From NCBI GenBank assembly GCA_941918925.1, contig OW799237.1:89253015-89317014 (forward strand): a DNA stretch of 64,000 bases, written 5' to 3'. This DNA is from Phyto melanocephala. Taxonomy: Eukaryota; Arthropoda; Insecta; Diptera; Rhinophoridae. Below are positions 1 through 11,907 of this stretch, in pieces (the stretch's first letter is position 1; each line of letters opens with the position of its first letter). The translations under genes and the position numbers were made by a program. The notes beneath the pieces were generated by a model, which made no database searches, was not told the DNA's origin, and saw only the letters and a list, made by a program, of their open reading frames with translations.

Positions 1-3000
1 AATGAATAACCAGTTTTTCGGAATTTTTATGATTTCGAATTATCTCACCATACTTAGACCGTGATGATTGTTTATTATTTTTTCTTACATTTTTAGCGCT
101 TAATAAAATGAAATAAAAATTTAACATTAATTTTTTTTTTGTACATATTTTTGTCATTGATGTTGGTTGGCTTGTGAAGCAGTTATATTGTTATTGTTGT
201 TGGTTGGAATGTAGTATCTATGGTCGGACGATCGCTTTTCAAAAAGAAAAATAACTAGCTTGTTTTATATTTAAACTTGATTTTTTTATACGTACATACA
301 TACATATGTATGTATGATGTACATATGCACATGATTGTTTATTTTGTCTTGTCTAGTTTTTTTTCTTCTTATTTTTGTGGCATGTTTTCACTTTATCTAC
401 AGATCTTCAAGACTCAGAGTACATGTGTAAAATTATACGTGCCTGTATGAATGTGGCACAATGTTTTGAAATCGAAACATGTGTAATTTAAAAAAAAAAA
501 TCAAAATGTCGTTACTAAATGAAGCAGACAAAATGGTTTCAACGCACTTTCTTTTAGAGGTGTGTTTTTAACCAAATGGAAAAGTGAATTACATTTCACT
601 CAAAAAAAATTATTTTTATTATGGATGAAAAATTATTTTACATTTGTGTGTATGTATTTATATAGGTAGGTAGGTACTTAGGGATAAGTTATGTGTTATA
701 CCTTACTTAACACTCACTATTTATTGTTTTTTTTATAAATTTTTAATTGAAATTAAGTAGGTGCCTATGTATTTTTTTTTTATTGTTTCTTTTTCACAAA
801 TCTTAAACCGCCCGTTTGGTTTCGTATTTCTTCCGTATCTTAACAACCGTTGCTAACACCAGACCGTACTCAACTGAACAATGTTGGTTAAAATTCAAAA
901 TGTTTAAACTAAAAGTGTGGTTTATTTTGTGTTGTGTTGTGTTGGGCTTTAGTTTGTTCATACCAACGGTAAAAAGCAAACTATATAGGTAGCGGGTATA
1001 CAATTTTAACATGAAATTACAGAAACAACTCTCTTTGTTCGCTGTTGGAAAATTGGAGTTCAGTTTTGGAGCAACAAATAAAATGTATTAATGTTATAAA
1101 TAACCGCTAACTATGTACGTACATACATACACACATATATAATTACGTATATACCTATCACCAAACGTAATTGGCTGATTTTGGTTGTGCAAAATTTTAA
1201 TTGCAAATTGTATCTTTAAATGTAAAAAAAAACTTATTTAAATTAGTACCTATAAGTTTTTTTTGTCAATATTTTAACTTCAAATTGAACAAATTATTGT
1301 ATTTAGAATTGCCGCGTTCTGTGAGTTTGGTGTTGCCAACAGCTAATCATATTTATAAAAAAAGGACGTAAGAATTAAAAAAAGTTGTGTACCAAAAATA
1401 AACTTGAATAAAAACTGTTTCTTTTTTTTTCAAACAAATACGTGCATATCGATTAATAAAATAAGGGGTTCATCTCGATTTTTAACAATATTTTTATTAT
1501 TTTAAATTGTATAAATTTGTTTTCTTTTTGGGTAAAGTAACAGAAAATCGAGTTTCGCGTTTTTATATTAAGCCATGTGTGCACATGATGGTCACATGTA
1601 GAAAGGCCCTAATTTAAATAAACTTAAAGGAAAAGACAAAACGTAATAGAAACTGTATTATCATAATATAATTTGTTTTGTTGCTTGTAAAACTGATATT
1701 TTTTATTCTATTCCATTATTTTTTTGTGTCGAGGTGGTATTGTATAAATTTTAGGATACCTTATTTTGGAAAATATAGGTTTTTTGCGCACATATATGGT
1801 TATTCCTATACAAGTTCTCTGTGTTAATGCCCACTTTTCAACCATTAATAATATTATATATAGATACAAGACACTAAAATAATTTTATAAATTCATGCAT
1901 AGTTATATTTTCTATTATATGAAAGCAATTTCTATCTAAGTAGATACCTACATCAATTTTTATGATATTAATATCCTAGGAGGCACCAAATTAAAGTACT
2001 ACTAAATATCTATCATTTGCTGATGTTGATTGTATTATCTTCTCATTTTTTTCTTCAAGGTGTTTTTAAGTTTAGTTTTATTTATAATAAATTTTTTCGC
2101 TCTTAACTTTAATTGTTTCTGTTTCTATTTTTTTATCGTGTTGATTTGCATTATTAATTGGTTTCTGCATTTGAGTCATACAATCGTGGAATATTATAAA
2201 AAAAATACCATTAATATTTAGGTTAGAACGAACAAAAACGAAAACAAACCCATGTGACGAATAAAAAACAACGGCATGAAAAGCCTATGAACTAAAAGAA
2301 TAACCTAAAAATACACACAACAATAGAAATTCCATTTTTAACTAAAAAAATTTATATTAAAAAATTTCCTTCACAATATAAGTAAACATCAAAAACTTAT
2401 GGAAGATTGGTTTTTTTTACGTAATATGCACGAGTTCTATGCATATATCGAATACACAATTAACCTTTTAGATTTTTTACGAACTAATACATGGAAACTT
2501 TAACTTCAAAATGTTTAATTCATTAATGAGGGAACCTGTTCTTTTAATTTAATTCGAAATAACGAACTTCTAAATATGATTGATTTTAAAAAAAGGTTTA
2601 GCTTATAAGATGACGAGGTTTTTATGTACATTTTTACCTTAAAACAATTGATATTAGTATTTTCTTTATATAATTAAACAAATTTTAATCATTTTAAATT
2701 CTCATAACTTTGTCAAAAAAACAAATTTTATTAAATAATTCAAAAATAATATGATTCAAATGATTGGCTTATGTTTAAATCATGAGTGCTTTTAACTTAA
2801 TCGAATCAATTCAACATCGGTTGAACCCCTATCATAATTAATTTTAATCTTTTTTTTCTGGTTACAAAAATAATATTTATGAACTTTAAAGACGTCAAAA
2901 AGTCTATTATAATGTTTAGGATGGACTACAATATTGTATTCTTTAAAACTGGTTCCACAATAACATTATTTTAACCATTTTTTTTATGTACAATAATATA

Positions 3001-3909
3001 CATATTTAAAAAAAAAAAACTGTTTATTAACGCTTGCAACCTTAAATAAATTAAAGAAAAGAAAACTTGGTAGCATTTCCCATACTAAAGTGTCAAATAA
3101 GTTGACTGACTACTTTTGTCAGCGAAGTCAACTTTAAAATTTAAAAAAGCACATAAACATTTAAAAGCACATAAGAATTAAAAAAAAACGGCGTTTAAAA
3201 TTGTTTACTTCTGATTCCATTTATCTCATAATATTAAAATTATAATAAAATATTATATATATGTATAAAAATATGTTGCCAATATATTTACTATTCAGTT
3301 TTCCTCCGAAATAAATTATTTTACAACTGGCAATTAAACTGAAGTTATCGATATAAATCTATTGATATTCTCTTCTTTATATCATCTGACCGAAACATCC
3401 TTTGTATATATTAACCTTATTAGGGTGTCAATTGTTCTCTGTAAAAATGTAAAATGAAAAGTGTTTGCATATAAATGTAACATACAAATGTAACTTTTTA
3501 AATATTCAAGGTTTGACCAACTTGAAACTTTACTTACAAAATAAATTTTCGTAACAATTAAATAATAAATGCATATTTTCGATCTTTTTAATTTATATAA
3601 ACAGTTGTTAATGTAACAATTAAATTTTATAAAAATTAGGAGCTTTATGTCTCATAAGCCATGCAAGCTATCAAGAACACGATTTGGTAGGTTGGTAAAA
3701 TAACAGAAACATTTTACACTATTAATCCTTATAATATTCTTAATTAATAGTATTTCAACTTAAAATCATTTTACAATGAGTAAATATTTCTAAGTTTTGT
3801 AAAGATTCAAGATACGTAAAGGTAATTTAAGGTAATAATCCTTACGGAAATTGTTTTCAGTTAATAAAATTAACTTAAATTTTTTATAAAAACAAGCACA
3901 TATAATTAA
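1..3909. other. AT-rich noncoding DNA, no gene seen
   Basis: I see no supportable gene here. The stretch has poly-A/T runs, (CATA)n/(TATG)n palindromic microsatellites near 290-315, and stop codons in all frames. The one recognisable piece is a partial MITE near 1594-1710, listed separately. A TATCGATA sequence (DREF-type element of flies) lies at about 3347, some 1.4 kb upstream of EMC7, too far away to assign with confidence. Confidence 0.6.
1594..1712 (-). mobile_element. Partial copy of the CATGTAGAAAGGCCC MITE
   Basis: It begins with CATGTAGAAAGGCCCTAA and continues with sequence matching the reverse complement of the right half of the complete MITE at 10389-10617, including a shared block around AACGTAATAGAAACTGTATT. 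The other terminus is missing, so this copy is truncated. Confidence 0.55.
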
Positions 3910-4161
3910 CAAGTAACAGTGCTATATTCGGCCGTGCCGAATCTTATATACCCTTCACAACGTGTAGTCATGCAATAACAATTGTTTGTATTACCATTCA
4001 TCTCATATAAAATACGTACATATGTATGTATATACTGGTTAGAATAAATGTGCCATCGAATCCCAGCTGAGCCAAAAAAAATTTATTTTATTTAATATAT
4101 TTATTTAATATATAATTTTAAAAATATTTTTTTTTTAATTTTTTTTTTGTATGTTTTTTAA

Positions 4162-4194
<33 letters not shown>

Positions 4195-4534
4195 TGTTGT
4201 TGTTGTAATTGTGTAAAAAAACGAGGTGGTCGTGGTTTTTTGCTCATATCTAAGAAAGTTATGGGGCGATTGTGCTGAATTTCAATAGCGATTCATTCCT
4301 GGATATTTCCAAGAGATTGATACCATATACAGATCTGAGGAACATATAATTGCTTCTAAAAGTTGATTTCAACCAACACACGGACAGGCGGGCAGACGGG
4401 CTTAATCGACTCCTCTATTCATAAGCTTTCAGAAAATATATACTTTGTGGGGTCGGAAATGAAATTGTAGAAATTACAAACGGATTGACAAAGCTATATA
4501 TACCCTTGTATACCACTGGTGAAGGGTATAAAAA
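3910..4534 (-). mobile_element. DINE-1-like nonautonomous Helentron, subfamily A
   Basis: Read on the minus strand, it starts with TATACCCTTCACC, runs through the conserved block with the 'GGGGTCGGAA' and repeated 'GTCYGTC' motifs, and ends in the hairpin ATTCGGCACGGCCGAAT followed by CTTG. This layout (5' TATACCCTT, central microsatellite, 3' hairpin, CTTGT end) matches INE-1/DINE-1 elements of Drosophila, which are regarded as nonautonomous Helentrons. It lies about 0.2 kb upstream of the EMC7 start codon. The centre holds a (TATG)n microsatellite at 4165-4197. Confidence 0.75.
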
Positions 4535-4747
4535 GCACATAGCACAACAAATTTTTCGCGTCAAAATATCATAAAAGACAATAATAAATCATTAAAATCA
4601 GTTGACAACACTGACTTTTGTGTTTATGTCATTAGTTTAGTTTGTGGTTTAGTGAAAAACACTCGTTCCTTTCGTGGAGAATTTTTAGTTATTTATCTTA
4701 AAATATACAACAGTGAATAAATTTTTCAGAAAAATAGTAAAATCATT

Positions 4748-5607
4748 ATGCTTAAAAGTTTTTTAAAAGGGCTTTTCGGCTGCATATTATTACTATGTTT
4801 AACTAAAGCTGAAACGATAATACAAGATGAATTGATCGTAAGAAAATCTGTTTTTATTTATTTTTTTTTTGATAATTGTAACAAAATTTTTGTCAATATA
4901 GGATGAGGTATCTGGTTTATTTACCATCGAGGGCAAAGTTTATCCACCTGAAATACAAATGGGCATGAGTTACAATCCAATTGCAGGTGTTCCAAACAAC
5001 AATAATAAATGGCAGACTGAAACCGTATTGACAATTAATGGGGGCGAATATAAGGGTTTTATTAGAGAAGATGGTTCATTTATTATTAGTTCAGTTCCCT
5101 CTGGTAGCTACGTAGTAGAAATTTACAATGCTGATTATTTCTATGAACCTATTAGAGTTGAAATTAATCCAAAAGGTAAATTCCGTGCTCGTAAGGTTAA
5201 CTACGTGCAACCGTCGCAAATTGTGCAAGTTCCATACCCTTTAAAATTAAAAGCTTTAACTAGGTTCAAATATTTCCAAACTCGTGAGCAATGGAAAGTA
5301 AGTGATATTAATTTGAAAAATAACAAGGTATAAACAATTCGATATCTTCTAGATCACTGATTTCTTGTTCAGCCCTATGGTGTTAATGATGATGTTACCT
5401 TTGTTGTTGATGTTGGTATTACCTAAGATGATTAACGATCCTGAAACTAAAAAAGAATTAGAAAATATCCAGTTTCCTAAAATGAACAATGAAATGCCCG
5501 AAATAAGTGAAATGTTCACTTCCTTATTTAGTGGTGGTGCTCCTAAGCAACCCGAAAAAGAAAAGAAATCGTCTTCGTCTAATAAGCAAACCAAAAAAAG
5601 AAACTAA
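4748..5607 (+). CDS. EMC7: ER membrane protein complex subunit 7 (EMC7)
   Basis: Three exons, 4748-4837, 4902-5297 and 5353-5607, join with GTAAGA/AG and GTAAGT/AG introns, both in phase 0, to give 246 residues. Residues 1-21 form a signal peptide (MLKSFLKG then a Leu/Cys-rich core, cleavage predicted after Ala21). Residues of about 33-150 form the lumenal beta-sandwich (DUF2012/EMC7 domain), with the recognisable 'SGLFTIEGKVYPP' start and 'REDGSFIISSVPSGSYVVEI' strand region. A Met/Leu-rich transmembrane helix at about 171-186 is followed by a short cytosolic tail ending in KKRN. EMC7 is a subunit of the ER membrane complex, which inserts tail-anchored and multipass membrane proteins. Length and domain order match the family (about 240 aa). 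The gene converges on Rrp42. The call rests on family resemblance read by eye. Confidence 0.93.
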
Positions 5608-5772
5608 TCGTTATAAGCGTATAGTATAATAGATTAGAGAACAATTATTTGTTAAAATTTACTGTTGTATGTATATCAAAAAATATATTTCAATAACAAT
5701 AGGCTTTAAAAAAAAACTAAAATCTATTAAATTGGTTTTTCCAACGAAATTAAAAAAAAAACATGTGTTGTT

Positions 5773-6889
5773 TCATTTCAAAAAACCAACAGTTTTCCTT
5801 CGTTTAGGACCGACTCGACTTTCTTCCAACTTTAAGGCTTTAACCAAAGCTACATTTAGATGATCGGCAGCAGTCATACCCAACTTAAGACAATTATACA
5901 TGGTGTCTTTGTGTAAAGAACCCCCACCTACGGTATGGGTATGAGAAACATAGTCTGGCAAGTATAAAAATAAATTAGAATTCTCTTGCAAGTACGTTTA
6001 ATAACTATAAGTTCTTACTTTTATTATTTCTTTTGGATACTGCTACCACTACACTAGCAGTACTACATTCTTCCTCCTCAGAAGAAGGGTCCACCACACA
6101 ACAATCACCGATTTTACAAACTGTTACCAATATGGGTATATTTTCTATATCTATTCGGGTACAGTCATATGGATCATCACTAATTATAAGTTCAGCTTCG
6201 CCAGCGTCCATTAAAGCGGCTGTTACTCGAGGAATTTTGCAATTAAATAACGATGCTTTAGCAGCCAAAGAAACAGCATCAAATAAGTTACCACCACATT
6301 CTAAAATCTATGATATTTTTTTATATTTTTTAGTAAGGAAGTGATTCAATTTTTATAATTTACCAATATATCAACATATAATTTCCAACATTGCTGACCG
6401 GGCAATATGCATAAAGGTTTCAAATCAAAAGCTAGTGGTGACTCGTAAGCATTGGCCAAAGTATCCGACAACTCTAAGGCCAAATCTTCACCACCTCTAC
6501 CTTCAAATTCTGGAGTAGCATTTGCAGAACTGAAAATTGTATTTTTTAAATACGTCACCCTTTTCGGTTTAATATTTCTTACCAGTCCACAAAGAATTCA
6601 ATTTTGCCTTGATCTGGAAAAAGTTGCGATGGTTTATCAATTTCACATTTAACACCTACTAAAATGTCAGTATTTGCCAGACGTAATCTAGCCGAACCAC
6701 TGGCATTGTTAACCACTTCACATTCTAACTCCATGGGCCTATAATCTCGCCGAGATCTGCCATCACAACGGAAGTCCTCCTGTTTTTGATATTATATAAA
6801 ATTAAAACTATTAAAATTTATAACAGAAATACCTCAACACCATGTAAAATAAATGTTTTTTCTGCTTCACTTAAAGCTATGTTAGCCAT
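5773..6889 (-). CDS. Rrp42: Exosome complex component RRP42 (EXOSC7)
   Basis: Five minus-strand exons, 6889-6833, 6779-6583, 6529-6364, 6307-6019 and 5954-5773, splice in consistent phases to 296 residues. The N-terminus (MANIALSEAEKTFILHGVEE) and the internal signatures 'CDGRSRRDYRPMELE', 'SARLRLANTDILVGVK', 'FVDCSANATPEFEGRGG' and 'SDDPYDCTRIDIENIPILV' are those of EXOSC7/Rrp42, an RNase PH-fold subunit of the six-membered exosome ring. In eukaryotes this subunit is catalytically inert and structural; the ring channels RNA to Rrp44/Rrp6 in the nucleus and cytoplasm. The C-terminus ends in 'KTVGFLK' like human 'QKVGFLG'. Length is normal (human about 291). It converges on EMC7 and shares an upstream region with Prosbeta1. 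Confidence 0.94.
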
Positions 6890-7802
6890 TGTTTATAAAC
6901 TTTTTAATTAATTAATTTTCCACAAAAGTAATTTAAAATTGTATGGTTATGTTCACAATAACTAAAAACAACGATTTTAGAAAGGCTGCCAGATTTTTAA
7001 GGCGCTAAACACACCTGACCGTTTATCGGAGATTTTACAATACTGCATTTAAAAGGTGTACTAAATTTAAATGTTTTTATTTAGTAACATAAAATATATT
7101 GCTGTTGTAAACGAAGGTTTAAATTACCGATTTTGCTAAATTTTTGATAACAGATCTTTTAACGGTTAGCGGATGGTTGGCTTACAAATATTGCAGACAG
7201 TTCGGCTTGGCAGAATCTTTCCCGATCGCTATCTGAATAGTTATGACAATACAATAAATACAACATATATAGTAATATTATGTTAGGACTGTTTTTACTT
7301 GAAAAGCAAAAACAATTGCGTTAAACTATTGTAAATTCTAGAACATTATGACAATATTACATGTTAGGACACCTTGTGAATACAAATTATATTTTCTGAA
7401 AATTATTATACATATATTGAAAATGATCATAAAATTAATGCAAAATATATAGCTTATTCTATGAAGTCTCGAATTGTCACAATGACTTAATATCAAAAAA
7501 AAAAAAACTTTGAGTGGTATTGTATTGATTACTGTAAAAATTTTAATATTTTTAAAATTTGGGCATGATAGTACGACACTTAGGAAGCTTGTGCATTTAC
7601 AGAATAATGAGATAATACAATAATTTATTAATATATATTTGCAATATTTGGGCAACGCTAAAAACCTGGTTGGTGTTATCAAATTAATGAACATATTATA
7701 AATGATCAAGAAGAAGCACAAAACATTCAAGTCATTTTGTGAACAACTTGTAAAAGAAAATTTTTAATATTTAAGAAGCTTTTTAATTAAAAACAATACA
7801 AT
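6890..7802. promoter_or_regulatory. Divergent promoter region between Rrp42 and Prosbeta1
   Basis: About 0.9 kb separates the start codons of two divergently transcribed housekeeping genes, so both promoters should lie here. I see no clear TATA box at a fixed distance from either start. The more GC-balanced patch at about 7150-7240 is the best candidate for core promoter sequence. The arrangement is seen directly; the regulatory role is inferred. Confidence 0.4.
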
Positions 7803-8952
7803 ATGGTTTTTGGAAATGATTGGATGAACGCTGCCCACAGTACTGGCGTGAGTTTGCCGTTTTCTATATTTTTTTTAAATATTTATCTTAATTTTTTTAA
7901 ATGTAGACTACTATTATGGCTGTTGAATTTGATGGCGGTGTGGTCATTGGAGCCGATTCTCGTACCAGTACCGGTGTTTATGTTGCCAACAGAGTAACAG
8001 ACAAACTTACCCGTATTACGGATAAAATCTATTGCTGCCGCAGCGGATCCGCCGCTGATACCCAAGCTATTGCAGACATTGTCGCTTATTCCTTGAACTA
8101 TCACGAGAATCAAACCGGTGATGAACCTTTGGTAGCTGAAGCCGCTTCTGAGTTTCGTAATTATTGCTATAACTATCGTGATTCATTAGTAGCTGGTATT
8201 ATAGTTGCGGGTTGGGATAAGAAGAACGGTGGTCAAGTATATTCAATTCCATTAGGTGGCATGTTAAAACGTGAGCCCGTAACAATTGGTGGTTCAGGTT
8301 CAAGTTATATTTATGGTTTTGTGCGTGAATTCTTTAAGCCCAACATGAATAAGGATGATTGTATAAAATTTGTTAAAAAGGGTAAGTTAATTTAAAAATG
8401 AGTAAAATTTAATATAGCTCATGGTTTTCTTATATTTTGATAACGTTATATCGATAATATTAGCGGTAATATTGTCTATAGTTACAATTCTAAATAGCAA
8501 GTACTTGACTGGATTGTTATAATTTAAATTTTTGAATTTATAATAAGTTATGATGAGATCAAATAACAGTCAAATGAAACATACAGTGACAATCTTATAA
8601 ACAGCAAAATTTTTACTGCGAAATCATATAAGACACTAATAGTATTAATAAAAGTTGGTGAATACCAATTTTATAAATGTGCCGCATAGATGAGTTTGTT
8701 CCTGAGCTTGATTAAAATGATTAAAATTTAGTTAATTATATTTTCTTAAAAAAAAATTGTTTCTAGGTTAATTTTTAAAAAGTTTAAAAATAAACTTTAC
8801 AAAATTATACCCTTTCAGCTGTTAGACATGCAATGTATCATGACGGTAGCTCTGGTGGTGTCGTGCGTATTGGTATTATTACAGAAGAAGGAATTGAACG
8901 TAAAGTTTTTTTCAACACCGAAACTGGAGAACCCTTTATTACTGGACAATAA
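7803..8952 (+). CDS. Prosbeta1: 20S proteasome subunit beta1 (caspase-like)
   Basis: Exons 7803-7847, 7907-8381 and 8819-8952 give 217 residues. The propeptide is only 15 residues (ending HSTG) and the mature chain starts [11 protein letters not shown], so the catalytic nucleophile is Thr1. Asp17 (in GADSRT) and Lys33 (in VTDKL) of the N-terminal nucleophile triad are in place, and Arg45 ([11 protein letters not shown]) supplies the acidic-substrate S1 pocket typical of beta1/PSMB6. The subunit cleaves after acidic residues within the 20S core. The second half carries '[21 protein letters not shown]' and, in exon 3, '[14 protein letters not shown]'. Intron 1 falls exactly between the last propeptide Gly codon and Thr1. 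AATAAA overlaps the stop codon, and another lies near 9024. The gene converges on the transporter gene. Confidence 0.96.
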
Positions 8953-9265
8953 AAAAAATTATCAGCACTGCATAAAAAATGGTCTTAATTTAATATTAAA
9001 AACTTTTGTAAAAAACCAAGATAAAATAAAAAAATTCATTTTTTGTCTGTTTTAAAAATATATGTTATTTTTATTTATTTATAAAAAAATAATTAAATCT
9101 AAAGCTTAAAACTCATTTATCACCTTATATACATACGTACTCACTGACCTTATAAAATAGGATTTAAAACTATTAATACATTTTTATATAAAAATAAAAT
9201 CACTTAAAATATCTGTTTGTCATAGAAACAAAATTTATGCCACTTTTACCATCATTTTAAAAAGT

Positions 9266-11907
9266 CTAACAGTCATTTTTGTTATTTCCATTTAAACACT
9301 TCACGTTTTCAAAAGATTGTTGATCTACATTTAAGATCTCTTGTTTAGTCAGTCTTTTTTCTTTCAAATATTTACGATATCTCAAGAATATTTCTGGCGT
9401 CCAAACCAAAATAACTAAAAGCAAGAGACCATTTTGTGCATGTAAACATAAAATATACGAATCGGTGAAGTCTCTAACCCAACCCAATAATTGACCAATT
9501 GTTATGACTAAAACACCTTTTGAAATCATATTCAAGCCCAAGCCGCCGGGTAATTTTTCATGTTTTACGTGATCCGATATAGTAAGATTGTTATTTAAAA
9601 CTGTAGCCGATTTAGTCATACCAGTAAAGACTGACATTACTATAATGCTTGTGATATCAACTGATTCAGCAAGAGCTGTAAATAGTATAATAAGAATATT
9701 TTATTAATTAGTATTTAGGTAAATTTGGTTTAATAAAGTTCACTTACCAGCTCTTGATATTAATAGACCCACGGTACCCAATAAAAATATAACACGATAA
9801 GGTATTTTCAATTTATCTGTTATACAGGGAAGTAATAAACGGCAAATGATATCGGCACCAGCCATTATGGACATACAACTTGCTGTTGTTGATTTTGTAA
9901 AGCCCACCGAGTACTATAAATAAACAAATAAATATAAAATGTGCAAAAATAGTATCCATTTGAAATATATTTAATTATAATTACTAAGAGATCATTTCAA
10001 AGTATATGGTGTATTCACAAGAAGTAATAAAAGTCGTATTGTCCTAATGTAATAATTTCATAAAAGTTTTCACACCCTATCGTAGGCGTTGTACGTTGTC
10101 AGATGTAAAAACAGTTTTACATATTTTGTTGATAATTTATGTACTAATATTTTGTACAACACCATACAATAATTTCAAATGTTTATAGATAGAACCTTGG
10201 AGATGAAACAATTATTCCTATCGTCGATTTTTTCTTATATATTGAAGTTCATTTCTTACAACGTGCAACTACTACGATAAGTTGTGTATTGGACAATTAT
10301 GTTATTTTTGTTGTAATATTTTTAAAAGATTATGACATGTCAATATGTGAATTCATAAATAATGGGCTATATTCTTCGATGATTATTTCATGTAGAAAGG
10401 CCCTAACTCGTACTTTTTACGAAATGGAGTTTTTCAGTGATTTCAATACATTTCACACAAATACACCTCGACACCTAAATTTAACGCTATAGAATTAAAA
10501 ATAAATGTTTTACAAGCGATTTTACAAAAGAAATTACATTACGATAATACAGTTTCTGTTACGTTTTTACCTTCTACTGTAAAATTATAATTATTTGAGT
10601 TAGGGCCTTTATACATGAGACCGACGATATGTATATTTTTTAAGATTTAATTTAAGAAATAATTTATAGACTAAATAAATTGAAAGTTTGAAATATAATT
10701 TAGTTGCAATTTAGTAGAATAGAAAAATTATTTACCTGCAAAAAACTGGGAAAAATCATTGTAAAATTTATGGTCGAAGTGTAAACCAATGCCATGCCAA
10801 TAATAATACTCCAAAATGTCAGATCTTTTAACAATTCCAAGTCCATTGCTTGTACTAAGCGCTGGCAAATTTTACTGCAGAGTTTTTCCGGTTTCGGCAT
10901 TAAACGTCGATCAAAATTTTCGGTACACTCCTGATAAACTTTGTTATTTAGAGGTAATAAAGCGGCTTCTTGGCTTTTTTGTTTGTCATTTCTTTTATCA
11001 CCATCGCATACATTGCTGTTTCCTATTTGTATTTCCATTATGGAATCATCTCTTGCTTGTTTATCGCCATTTTCCAAATGCAATTTAAAATGCTGACGAT
11101 TATTGTGTTTAATAGGATTGAGAGGTTTTAATAATACAGCCCCAAATAGCTAAGAAAAAAAGAGCATTTAAATTTTTATTAAAAAACACAATTTTTTTTT
11201 TAATTTTTTACACTTACTCCCGTTAATGACAGCATCGACATGGCCAAAACTGCAAAACGAAATCCATAGTTTTCCAAAAATACCCTGACTATGTGAGGTA
11301 TAAAAACTTGACCCAAACCAGCCCCGGCCAAGGAAACTCCTACAGCTCTACCACGTTTAGTAGAAAAATACGAATTTATAGCTATAAATGTAGAGGGTGA
11401 TATTAAGCCTAAGCCTATGCCAACCTAAAATGTTAAGGAAGAACAATCTATTAGTAGTTTGAGAAATTCTTTCAATCATATATTTTTGTTATCGAAACCT
11501 ACAAAAAAACTATAACCTATAATAAAATGCCATCCTTCCGTGGCAAAGGCACACAACATTAGACCAAATGAGACCATTAAACAGCCCATAGCTGCTACAT
11601 TGCGAGGTTTGAAATTTTTTATGGCCGGTCCTATAAAAAGCCCTGAAAAATTCAAAGCCAAACTATTGAGGTTGTTTATCAATGCTGCTGTAAATGTTTC
11701 TTGTTGCATTTCTTTGAGCTGTGAACCAAAAAGCAAACCAAATACCGATAATATCGATTGATTTGTCATCTGCAAAATAATTTTAATAAATTGAGAATTT
11801 TTTTAAAACTAATAAATTATTTTTTCGCTTACATTAATTAATGCTACAGCTGCTACTATAACCCATCCCCAACCTCCATCGGGTACTACTTTTATAGTTG
11901 TATCCAT
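9266..11907 (-). CDS. Monocarboxylate transporter-like MFS protein (SLC16 type)
   Basis: Six minus-strand exons, 11907-11833, 11769-11503, 11424-11218, 11149-10736, 9913-9748 and 9675-9266, all with GT-AG ends and compatible phases, encode 512 residues. The N-terminus MDTTIKVVPDGGWGWVIVAA carries the PDGGWGW signature that opens helix 1 of SLC16 monocarboxylate transporters. Six hydrophobic helices follow, then a polar loop of about 100 residues (exon 4, Asn/Lys/Glu-rich), then six more helices and a charged cytosolic tail. This 6+6 layout with a long central loop is typical of the family. The substrate cannot be read from sequence; proton-linked transport of a monocarboxylate or related solute across the plasma membrane is a family inference. 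The 822-bp fourth intron contains a MITE. It may correspond to Drosophila CG8389 (from memory, to be checked). Confidence 0.88.
10389..10617. mobile_element. MITE with CATGTAGAAAGGCCCTAACTC inverted termini
   Basis: The left end, CATGTAGAAAGGCCCTAA, is mirrored at the right end with one change (CATGTATAAAGGCCCTAA on the opposite strand), giving near-perfect 21-bp inverted repeats around a 229-bp noncoding core. It lies in intron 4 of the transporter gene. A partial relative is at 1594-1712. I could not define a target-site duplication, so the superfamily is unknown. Confidence 0.65.

Noticed and set aside
803..1012. 69-residue minus-strand frame
   Set aside because: No recognisable domain, no splice context and a composition expected of A/T-rich chance frames.
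2030..2221. 63-residue hydrophobic frame
   Set aside because: The Phe/Leu/Ile-rich translation follows from T-rich DNA; no ATG and no relative recognised.
6033..6344. Plus-strand frame opposite Rrp42 exon 4
   Set aside because: Antisense shadow of a well-supported exon.
8449..8456. TATCGATA (DREF-type) site in Prosbeta1 intron 2
   Set aside because: A single eight-base match in A/T-rich DNA with no supporting context.
10816..11088. Plus-strand frame opposite transporter exon 4
   Set aside because: Antisense shadow of the coding exon.
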